Position numbers and translations under genes: made by a program
DNA from: Microtetraspora sp. NBRC 16547
GTDB lineage: Bacteria > Actinomycetota > Actinomycetes > Streptosporangiales > Streptosporangiaceae
NCBI RefSeq assembly: GCF_030268965.1
Contig: NZ_BSSE01000004.1
Span: 1 to 64,000, forward strand
Reading direction: 5' to 3'
Length of the DNA stretch: 64,000 nucleotides
The notes under the pieces: model-generated
The model's input: only the letters and a program-made list of their open reading frames with translations
Database searches by the model: none
Told to the model about the DNA's origin: nothing
In this document: positions 25,005 to 32,959 of the stretch, in pieces
How positions within the stretch are numbered: position 1 is the first letter of the stretch
Layout of the letters: every line of letters begins with the position of its first letter

Positions 25005-26432
25005 TCAGGACAGAGCGGCGATCTGCTCCGCGAGCCATTGCCGTGGAGGGAGAGCGGCGGCCGCGATGCGCAGTCGCGCGCACCGCTCCGCCCGCTCGTC
25101 CTCGGGCATGACCAGCGCCTCGTGCAGGGCGGCCGCCGTTCCCGAGATATCGAAGGGGTTGACCAGCAGCGCGTCCGCCCCCAGCTCGGCGGCGGCGCCC
25201 GCCTCGCGGGAGAGCACGAGGGCGCACCGGGACGACAGGATCGGGCCCTCCTTGGCGACGAGGTTCATGCCGTCCCGGATCGGGTTGACCAGCAGCACGT
25301 CGGCCAGCCGGTACGCCGCGAGGGACCGGGGGTAGTCGTCGTACACGCTGAGGATGAGCGGGTCCCACTCCTCGGTGGCGTAGGTGTCCTCGATCTCCTT
25401 GGCGCACCGCTGCACCGCGGCGGTGTACTCGCGGTATTCGGGCAGGTCGTGTCGCGAGGGGTAGGCGAAGGCGAGGTGGACCACCTTGCCGTGCCACTCG
25501 GGGTGCTCCGCCAGGAACTCGCGATAGGCCATCAGACCGCGGACGATGTTCTTGGACAGTTCGGTCCGGTCGACGCGGACGATCAACCGCCGGTCGCCCA
25601 CCTGCTGCTTGAGCGCGGTGATGCGTGCCTCGACGTCCGGCTCGGACGCCCTGGCCCGCAGCGCGTCGCCGTCCACCCCGAGCCCGTGCACGCCGACGCG
25701 GGTGGTCCTGCCCCTGTGGGTGACCGTACGGGCGGCCCGGTCGACCCGCGCGCCCAGGATGGCCGCGCAGCAGTCCATGAACGCGTCGGCCCAGCGGTAC
25801 GTGAGGAACCCGGCGTGATCGGCGCCGAGGATGCCCGACAGCACCTCGGCGGCGACGTCGTCGGGCAGGAGCGAGAAGTACTCGGGCGGGGCCCAGGGCG
25901 TGTGCGAGAAGTGCGAGATCCGCACGTCCGGCCGCACGGCCCGCAGCATGGCCGGAGCCAGGGTGAGGTGGTAGTCCTGGATCATCACCTTGGCGCCATG
26001 TGCGGCCTCCTCGGCGAGCGCGAGCGCGAACGCGCCGTTGTACTCCTGGTAGGACGCCCACTCACGACGGAAGCGCGCGTCGAATCGCGGCGCGGTCGGG
26101 GTGTTGTAGAGCAGGTGGTTGACGAACCACAGGGTCGAGTTCGCGACCGCGTTGTAGGCCCGGTGGAAGGTCGCCGGGGGGATGTCGAGCATCCGCAGCC
26201 GCCCCGCGTCGTGCCCCGCCTGGTCCAGCCGCCCGCCCGGCGCGAGCCGTACGGCGCCACGGTCGCCGTCGGAGAGCGCCGCGCAGACCCAGAGCAGGTC
26301 CGAGCCCTTCAACGCCTCGGACAGCCCGGACACGAGACCACCGCCGCCGCGCCGCATGGTGAGCGTGCCGTCGTCGGACAGGCTGAACGAGACCGGCCCC
26401 CGGTTGGAGGCGATCAGCACGTCGCTGCTCAT
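25005..26432 (-). CDS. otsA: Trehalose-6-phosphate synthase
   Basis: GT20 glycosyltransferase making trehalose 6-phosphate from a nucleotide-glucose donor and glucose 6-phosphate. At 475 residues it has OtsA length. Key segments are [11 protein letters not shown] at the N-terminus, the donor loop [22 protein letters not shown], and [15 protein letters not shown]-terminal ones are [14 protein letters not shown] and [14 protein letters not shown]. The segment usually reading RLDYTKG is [14 protein letters not shown] here, so the tyrosine and first Gly are altered; many actinobacterial homologues look like this. Together with otsB it makes the compatible solute trehalose. It is divergent from the sigma-factor gene with an 86-104-bp gap. 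Confidence 0.92.
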   Translation of the reverse strand: MSSDVLIASNRGPVSFSLSDDGTLTMRRGGGGLVSGLSEALKGSDLLWVCAALSDGDRGAVRLAPGGRLDQAGHDAGRLRMLDIPPATFHRAYNAVANSTLWFVNHLLYNTPTAPRFDARFRREWASYQEYNGAFALALAEEAAHGAKVMIQDYHLTLAPAMLRAVRPDVRISHFSHTPWAPPEYFSLLPDDVAAEVLSGILGADHAGFLTYRWADAFMDCCAAILGARVDRAARTVTHRGRTTRVGVHGLGVDGDALRARASEPDVEARITALKQQVGDRRLIVRVDRTELSKNIVRGLMAYREFLAEHPEWHGKVVHLAFAYPSRHDLPEYREYTAAVQRCAKEIEDTYATEEWDPLILSVYDDYPRSLAAYRLADVLLVNPIRDGMNLVAKEGPILSSRCALVLSREAGAAAELGADALLVNPFDISGTAAALHEALVMPEDERAERCARLRIAAAALPPRQWLAEQIAALS

Positions 26433-26536
26433 GGCCCGGCTCCCGTTACTGTGAGGGCGCGTATTTCGGAAGAGTAATAAATCCTGACCGTCGCCAATAG
26501 GATGTCAGGGAACCGCGGGTGCCCCGGCGAGGCGGG

Positions 26537-27100
26537 ATGAGAACAGAGATGGCACTGGACGAGACGACCGAGGAACTGGCCCGATCGGCCGCCCAGGGCG
26601 ATCACCGCTCGCTCGGTGAGCTGCTGCGCAGGATCGAGCCCGACGTGCTGCGGCACTGCGAGCGGCTGCTGCCCTACCGTCAGGACGCCGAGGAGGCGTC
26701 GCAGGACACCCTGCTCGCGGTCGCTCGCAACATCGGCAGGTTCGAGGGCCGGGCCAAGTTCAGCACCTGGTTGCACATCGTGACCGCGAACTGCGCCCGC
26801 ACCACATACCGGTCGCTGAAGCGCCGCGCGTCCGAGCAGGCGGAGGAGCTGCCGGAGCAGCGCCCCGACCCGCGCCGGGTCAGCGTGATCGCCGGATCGC
26901 GGCTCGACCTGCTGGACGCGATGGAGGCGCTGGAAGCGGAGAAGCCCGACCTCGCCCAGGCGCTGGTGCTGCGCGACATCTGCCAGCTCGACTACGCCGA
27001 GGTCGCCGAACAGCTCCGCATCCCGCTCGGCACCGCCAAGTCGCGCATCCACCAGGCGCGCAAATATGTGCAGACGGCCCTGGGCGAGGCATACGGCTGA
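26537..27100 (+). CDS. ECF-family RNA polymerase sigma factor
   Basis: An extracytoplasmic-function sigma factor of about 187 residues. Region 2 includes CERLLPYRQDAEEASQDTLL and RFEGRAKFSTWLHIVTANCA, the -10-recognition helix; region 4 is DICQLDYAEVAEQL followed by the recognition helix of GTAKSRIHQARKYV. Start codons at 26519 (GTG), 26537 (ATG) and 26549 (ATG) are all possible; none has an ideal ribosome site. No anti-sigma gene adjoins it, so control is probably transcriptional or by a distant partner. It is followed by a small hairpin and then the SAM riboswitch. Confidence 0.9.
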   Translation: MRTEMALDETTEELARSAAQGDHRSLGELLRRIEPDVLRHCERLLPYRQDAEEASQDTLLAVARNIGRFEGRAKFSTWLHIVTANCARTTYRSLKRRASEQAEELPEQRPDPRRVSVIAGSRLDLLDAMEALEAEKPDLAQALVLRDICQLDYAEVAEQLRIPLGTAKSRIHQARKYVQTALGEAYG

Positions 27101-27124
27101 TCGTCTTACTTGATAATGCGATTC

Positions 27125-27143
27125 CGTCTCGAATATTGAGACG
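27125..27143 (+). terminator. Small hairpin after sigma-factor gene
   Basis: A perfect 6-bp stem (CGTCTC/GAGACG) with loop GAATATT lies 25 bp past the sigma-factor stop. It is weak and lacks a T tract, so it may be only a partial terminator or an operator. Confidence 0.35.
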
Positions 27144-27247
27144 TCGGATCGGACACCGGGGACGGCAAGGTACAGTGCTAGGAAGTGTCCCGAGATGATC
27201 TTCGGGACATGCCCTGCGGCACGCCCGACAGGGCACAACTGAATATT

Positions 27248-27393
27248 GCTCATCCAGAGGGGTGGAGGGACCGGCCCTGCGAAGCCCCGGCAACCTCCCC
27301 GGTGCCCGTGCCCGTGCTCGTGACGCACGAGGCCGGCCGGGACAGGTGCCAATTCCGGCTCGTGACCAGGGTGGCCACGAGCGAAGATGAGGG
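27248..27393 (+). promoter_or_regulatory. SAM-I riboswitch (S-box)
   Basis: The SAM-I core can be read in order. The P1 5' strand CTCATC (27249-27254) is followed by CAGAGGGGTGGAGGGA, the conserved CCGGCCCTGCGAAGCCCCGG and CAACC, a variable GC-rich P3 arm, then AGGTGCCAATTCCGGC, and after the P4 arm GAGCGAAGATGAG, whose GATGAG closes P1. The arrangement is that of SAM-I and not SAM-IV, because AGAGGGGTGGAGGGA and GGTGCCAATTCC are the classic S-box blocks. The ribosome site of the next gene (GGGGAAGG, about 27390-27397) overlaps and abuts the 3' strand of P1, so SAM binding could hide it or drive termination; the mechanism is not resolved by eye. Confidence 0.93.
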
Positions 27394-27407
27394 GAAGGCC
27401 TCGCTTC

Positions 27408-28670
27408 ATGGCGCTCGCAAGCACTGCAAACACCTCTCTCGACTTCGGCCCCGCCTCCGCTCTGTCCTGTCGTGAGTGCGGCACCCGCTACGACCTCGGC
27501 CCGATCTTCGCGTGTGCCGAGTGTTTCGGGCCGCTCGAGGTGGCGTACGACTTCGGCCCGGTGACCCGCGAGGAGATCGCGGCCGGACCGACCAACATCT
27601 GGCGATACAGCAAGCTCCTCCCCGTCCCAGGAAACGTCGAGACCCGCCCCAACCTGCAGCCGGGCTGGACCAAGCTGGTCAAGGCCGACACCCTTGCGAC
27701 AGAGCTGGGCCTCCGCTCGCTGTACATCAAGGACGACTCGGGCAACCCCACCCACTCCTTCAAGGACCGCGTGGTGGCGATCGCCCTGGAGGCCGCGCGG
27801 AACTTCGGCTTCCACACGCTGTCCTGCTCCTCCACGGGCAACCTCGCCGGAGCCGTCGGCGCGGCCGCCGCCCGCGCGGGGCTCGACTCGTGCGTGTTCA
27901 TCCCCTCCGACCTCGAAGCGGCCAAGATCACCATGGCCTCGGTGTACGGCGGCCGCCTGGTCGCCATCGAGGGCACCTACGACGAGGTCAACCGCTTCTG
28001 CTCCGAGCTCATCGGCGACGAGCTGGGCGAGAAGTGGGGCTTCGTCAACGTCAACCTCCGCCCGTACTACGCGGAGGGCTCCAAGACGCTGGCCTACGAG
28101 ATCGCCGAGCAGCTCGGCTGGCGGATCCCCGACCAGATCGTCATCCCGGTGGCCTCCGGATCCCAGCTCACGAAGATCGACAAGGGCTTCCGTGAGCTGA
28201 TCAAGCTGGGGCTCGTCGAGGACAAGCCCTACCGCGTCTTCGGCGCGCAGGCCGAGGGCTGCTCGCCGGTCTCCACCGCGTACAAGGCCGGGCACGACGT
28301 GGTCCAGCCGGTCAAGCCGGACACGATCGCCAAGTCGCTGGCGATCGGCAACCCGGCCGACGGGCCGTACGTGCTGGACATCGCGCGGCGTACCGGCGGC
28401 GGGGTCGAGGACGTGAACGACCGCGAGGTCGTCGACGCGATCCGGCTGCTGGCCCGCACCGAGGGCATCTTCGCCGAGACGGCGGGCGGGGTGACCGTCG
28501 GGGTGCTGCGCAAGCTCACCGAGAGCGGCACGCTCGACCCCGAGGCGGAGACCGTCTTGCTCAACACCGGCGACGGCCTGAAGACCCTGGACGCCGTCGC
28601 GGCCGAGGCCCGGCCCGCCGCGGTCATCCGCCCCTCCCTCGCGGCATTCCGTACGGCTTTCGCCAACTGA
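27408..28670 (+). CDS. metM: Threonine-synthase-family PLP enzyme, probable MetM homocysteine synthase
   Basis: A 420-residue fold-type II PLP enzyme. The N-terminus has a Cys-rich segment (CRECGTRYDLGPIFACAEC, residues about 24-42). The PLP Lys lies in NPTHSFKDRVV and the phosphate loop is likely SSTGNLAGAVG. By family it would convert O-phosphohomoserine to threonine (ThrC). Two contextual facts point to methionine instead: a SAM-I riboswitch lies directly upstream and a sulfur-carrier gene directly downstream. That is the layout of metM-metO reported from Streptomyces, where the threonine synthase homologue makes homocysteine from O-phosphohomoserine and a thiocarboxylated carrier. The activity is inferred from context and not seen in residues. 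ATG 27408 is the start. A true thrC should then exist elsewhere in the genome. Confidence 0.85.
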   Translation: MALASTANTSLDFGPASALSCRECGTRYDLGPIFACAECFGPLEVAYDFGPVTREEIAAGPTNIWRYSKLLPVPGNVETRPNLQPGWTKLVKADTLATELGLRSLYIKDDSGNPTHSFKDRVVAIALEAARNFGFHTLSCSSTGNLAGAVGAAAARAGLDSCVFIPSDLEAAKITMASVYGGRLVAIEGTYDEVNRFCSELIGDELGEKWGFVNVNLRPYYAEGSKTLAYEIAEQLGWRIPDQIVIPVASGSQLTKIDKGFRELIKLGLVEDKPYRVFGAQAEGCSPVSTAYKAGHDVVQPVKPDTIAKSLAIGNPADGPYVLDIARRTGGGVEDVNDREVVDAIRLLARTEGIFAETAGGVTVGVLRKLTESGTLDPEAETVLLNTGDGLKTLDAVAAEARPAAVIRPSLAAFRTAFAN

Positions 28671-28708
28671 CCGCGTTTTACCTACGAAGCAACGAAAGTG
28701 AGCGAAAA

Positions 28709-28984
28709 ATGAGCGTTTCTGTGCGGATTCCGACGATTCTTCGCACATACACGGGGGGAGTCGCAGAGGTCTCCGGTGAGGGCGGAACGCTGCGCGAGGT
28801 CCTGCAGAAGCTCGACGCCGACTATCCCGGAATCGGCGCCCGGATCCTCGATGAAACGGGCAAGATTCGGCGTTTCGTCAACGTCTATGTCGGAGAAGAG
28901 GATGTCCGATTCGCCGAGGGGCTGGACACCGCGACTCCCGAGGGCGTCCAGATCTCGGTGATCCCCGCCGTGGCCGGCGGCTGA
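28709..28984 (+). CDS. metO: ThiS/MoaD-like sulfur-carrier protein, probable MetO
   Basis: A 91-residue ubiquitin-fold sulfur carrier. It opens with SVSVRIPTILRTYTGG, has the conserved helix TLREVLQKLDADYPGIG, and ends in the diagnostic di-glycine (VAGG), which is adenylated and thiocarboxylated in this family. It resembles CysO more than MoaD in length. Lying 38 bp after the PLP gene and before a terminator, it is the second gene of a two-gene riboswitch-controlled operon. In the MetM/MetO route it delivers sulfur for homocysteine synthesis; a role in cysteine or cofactor sulfuration is the alternative. Confidence 0.88.
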   Translation: MSVSVRIPTILRTYTGGVAEVSGEGGTLREVLQKLDADYPGIGARILDETGKIRRFVNVYVGEEDVRFAEGLDTATPEGVQISVIPAVAGG

Positions 28985-29002
28985 CCCGTCCCGCCCCCTC
29001 GG

Positions 29003-29036
29003 CACCCACGCGCCCATGCCGGGCGCGTGGGTGTTT
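29003..29036 (+). terminator. metM-metO operon terminator
   Basis: A perfect 12-bp stem (CACCCACGCGCC 29003-29014, GGCGCGTGGGTG 29022-29033), 7-nt loop, then TTTGC. It starts 19 bases after the metO stop. Confidence 0.85.
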
Positions 29037-29346
29037 GCAGCTTGACGTGCGGTTCTGGCTAATGACCCTTTATGTGGCCATCGCGGCGAATGGTGCAATT
29101 CTCAACTAGCTAATCGTTAACCGCATATTGTCCTGATCCCGCTTTGAGCGAACGCCAAGAAGTAGTTTGGGGATTGACTCTGTTGCCCTATGGCTTGACA
29201 CGGGTATGGTCGAGAACGATCGACGTAACCGGGGGCCTCTTCGGTGTCGGCGGTCAGCACTGGTCTCGGGCGTCTGCATTGAGACCAGCTGTTACGGATC
29301 GCGCGGGAATGGGCGTGATCTTCAGCCCAGCAAGAGGAGTCGGAAA
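29037..29346 (+). promoter_or_regulatory. Long structured leader of cold-shock gene
   Basis: About 310 bases without a gene. They contain TTGACT (29174) and TTGACA (29195) hexamers as -35 candidates but no convincing -10. A perfect 8-bp hairpin (CTGGTCTC 29260-29267, GAGACCAG 29281-29288) is extended by a bulged CAG pairing. The ribosome site AGAGGAG lies about 8 bases before the GTG start. Long structured leaders that refold with temperature are typical of csp messages; whether this one does is unknown. Confidence 0.45.
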
Positions 29347-29550
29347 GTGGCGCAGGGCACCGTCAAGTGGTTCAACGCGGACAAGGGCTATGGCTTCATC
29401 GCGGTAGACGGTGGTAAGGACGTGTTCGTCCATTACTCGGCAATCATGATGGACGGTTACAAGGCCCTGGAGCAGGGGCAACGGGTGGAGTTCGACGTCA
29501 CGCAGGGTCAGAAGGGGCCGCAGGCGGAAGGTGTGCGGGCCGTCGTCTGA
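29347..29550 (+). CDS. CspA-family cold-shock protein
   Basis: A 67-residue single cold-shock-domain protein. Both RNA-binding motifs are present: RNP1 as KGYGFI and RNP2 as VFVHYSAI. It acts as an RNA chaperone that melts mRNA secondary structure in the cytoplasm. The start is GTG at 29347 ([18 protein letters not shown]). The GTG-initiated length and ending (QAEGVRAVV) match actinobacterial CspA-like proteins. It lies between metO and groEL, an order also found in Streptomyces. Confidence 0.95.
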   Translation: MAQGTVKWFNADKGYGFIAVDGGKDVFVHYSAIMMDGYKALEQGQRVEFDVTQGQKGPQAEGVRAVV

Positions 29551-29592
29551 TCTGAGGCGGCGTTTGGCGGTGCTTCGGCGGAGCGCCGCCGC

Positions 29593-29628
29593 AGGCCCGG
29601 TTCGCGTGGGGCGAGCCGGGCCTTCGCC
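29593..29628 (+). terminator. Cold-shock gene terminator
   Basis: A 13-bp stem (AGGCCCGGTTCGC 29593-29605 with GCGAGCCGGGCCT 29611-29623, one G-T pair) is followed by TCGCCTT. It lies 42 bp past the stop. Confidence 0.75.
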
Positions 29629-29782
29629 TTGCGGGAGCGCGCTCTCCAGCGCGCTGTCCGGCGTGCGACCTGATGCGCGATCTGGTGTGCGGCCTGGTGT
29701 GCGGCCTGCGGTACAGCCGGGGTAGATCCATGATGCGGGACGTGCGAAAAGAGCGATGCTGCCAGCTCAGACCCGTTGCGGC

Positions 29783-31579
<1,797 letters not shown>

Positions 31580-31592
31580 GTCTGCTCGTCAA

Positions 31593-31636
31593 CAGAGAAG
31601 GGCGGTTCCCCTCGCGGGGGGAGCCGCCCTTCTCTG
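31593..31636 (+). terminator. groEL terminator
   Basis: A perfect 13-bp stem (CAGAGAAGGGCGG 31593-31605, CCGCCCTTCTCTG 31624-31636) with a smaller CCC/GGG stem inside the loop. It lies 13 bp after the groEL stop and close to the end of the convergent membrane-protein gene. Confidence 0.8.
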
Positions 31637-31660
31637 TCGGGGTGATCCGCGGAGTCGGCG

Positions 31661-32602
31661 TTACCGCTTGACCTTTTCGGTCAGCTTGCCGCCGTTCGCG
31701 TCGACCACCAGGCACTTGACGGACCGGTCTTTCCTCCACGACGCGGCGTCGGGCGGGTAGAGGATGAAACCGGAGAGCCGGTCGACCATCGGGCTGTCGG
31801 ACAGCATGCGCGCAAGCCGCTTCTCGCACCCGGACGTGGCCTTGTCGCTCACGGCGTCCCTGCCGGGCCACGCACCGATGGACAGGTCGAACTTGGTGAT
31901 CACTTCGGCGTCGTGCGGCTCCGAGCACGACTTGGCGCTGATGGTGTACGACACCTTGCCGTCGGCGACACCGTTGAGGCAGTCGCCGATCCGTAGATCC
32001 ATGACGCTCAGGGAGCCGCTTTCCGTGATCGCGCCGGAGCCGTCCCGCTTCGCCGAGCTCAAGGAGGTGATGGCGATGGCGGCGACGATCACCAGCACCC
32101 ACACGCCGGAGAGGATGAGCCCCGCTATGGCGAGGCCGCGGCCCTTGTCGCCCCGCTTCCTGATCTGGGCCAGCGCGACGATTCCGAAGATGACGGAGAA
32201 CAGCAGGCCGCCGAGGATTCCGAAGACGAGCGACACCACGGCGAAGCTGTTGGTGCTCCGCGGACGAGCCTCATAGGGCGGATAGGGCTGGGGTGGATAG
32301 GAGCCCGGACCGTACGGGCCATTGGGGTTCGGGCCGTACGCGCCGTACGGGCCGTTGGGGTCCGGGTTGTACGTGCCGTATGGGCTGTTGGGGTCCGGGT
32401 TGTACGTGCCGTATGGGCTGTTGGGGTCCGGGTTGTACGCGCCGTACGGGCTGTTGGGGTCCGGGGACGGCGGGCCGTACGGATTGGGGGTCGGCCCGTA
32501 ACCGGATCCTCCCGAGCTTGGCGGATATGGGAGACCCGAGTCCGGAGGCGGAGGATAGGCGGAACCCGAGGCAGTGGGCGAACCTGGGGGAAATTCGTTC
32601 AC
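31661..32602 (-). CDS. DUF4190 / septum-formation-domain membrane protein with Pro-Tyr repeats
   Basis: A 313-residue protein. Residues 1-115 are a Pro/Tyr/Gly-rich cytoplasmic region built on an 11-residue unit, PDPNSPYGTYN and variants. Next come two hydrophobic helices (about 117-143 and 158-181; SFAVVSLVFGILGGLLFSVI and LAIAGLILSGVWVLVIVAAI), the DUF4190 pattern. The extracellular part (about 190-313) begins VMDLRIGDCLNGVADG and includes CSEPHDAEV and two more Cys, matching the septum-formation-type domain (Septum_form). The role is unknown; possible participation in division or the envelope is inference. The start is a GTG at 32602. Confidence 0.82.
   Translation of the reverse strand: MNEFPPGSPTASGSAYPPPPDSGLPYPPSSGGSGYGPTPNPYGPPSPDPNSPYGAYNPDPNSPYGTYNPDPNSPYGTYNPDPNGPYGAYGPNPNGPYGPGSYPPQPYPPYEARPRSTNSFAVVSLVFGILGGLLFSVIFGIVALAQIRKRGDKGRGLAIAGLILSGVWVLVIVAAIAITSLSSAKRDGSGAITESGSLSVMDLRIGDCLNGVADGKVSYTISAKSCSEPHDAEVITKFDLSIGAWPGRDAVSDKATSGCEKRLARMLSDSPMVDRLSGFILYPPDAASWRKDRSVKCLVVDANGGKLTEKVKR
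32342..32466. repeat. 33-bp tandem repeat in Pro-Tyr membrane protein
   Basis: Units start at 32342, 32375, 32408 and 32441, period 33 bp, each containing TTGGGGTCCGGGTTGTACG. The second and third copies are identical in nearly all bases. A degenerate unit precedes at about 32309. They encode PDPNSPYG-type 11-mers. Confidence 0.9.
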
Positions 32603-32885
32603 GCGACCACATAGTGGCTTGTGGTCCTTATTTGCGGCAAGTCGTACATGTCAGGCGGGCGGTCAAGCCGCGCTGCGACCTGCGCCACGCGCCGAGTCTC
32701 ACGCCCGGTTCAGCACCGGCTTCGGGTGACCGGATCGGCTGGAGCTGGGCCGTCCTCGGCTTCGATCAGGAGGTGCCGAAGTGCATGGGCACGGCGCCGA
32801 TGCTGCGCCTCGACAAGGGCGGCTACACGGTCCGCGACTGAGCGAACCGCTCCCCTCATCTCGCCGAATCGGGAGCTGGCGCGGT

Positions 32886-32903
32886 TAGGTCGTGTTTCGT
32901 GGA
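32886..32903 (+). repeat. 18-bp direct repeat, copy 1
   Basis: TAGGTCGTGTTTCGTGGA here is identical to 35320-35337. The two copies have the same orientation and bracket the HelD-like gene 2.4 kb apart. Confidence 0.85.
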
Positions 32904-32910
32904 CGAAACA

Positions 32911-32941
32911 AGCCCCCCGAACGTGGGTTCGGGGGGCTTTT
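32911..32941. terminator. Terminator after HelD-like gene
   Basis: A perfect 12-bp stem (AGCCCCCCGAAC 32911-32922, GTTCGGGGGGCT 32927-32938) with a 4-nt loop, TTT on the plus side and AA before the left arm, so it can act in both directions. It lies 19 bp past the stop of the minus-strand HelD-like gene. Confidence 0.85.
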
Positions 32942-32959
32942 CGGTCATCCGTACGGGGG

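Larger units (their letters stand above)
32603..32959. other. Intergenic region with possible gene remnant
   Basis: About 357 bases between a membrane protein and a HelD-like gene, both on the minus strand. On the plus strand an open frame ending at 32841 encodes a C-terminal-looking stretch (GDRIGWSWAVLGFDQEVPKC, about 32728-32787) with no start, ribosome site or recognisable N-terminus; it may be a decayed gene end. A direct-repeat copy (32886-32903) and a strong terminator (32911-32941) follow. Confidence 0.35.

Noticed and set aside
27248-27393. SAM-IV instead of SAM-I riboswitch (SAM-IV is common in actinomycetes)
   Set aside because: The blocks AGAGGGGTGGAGGGA and GGTGCCAATTCC, and the closing GATGAG, match the SAM-I consensus and not the SAM-IV layout.
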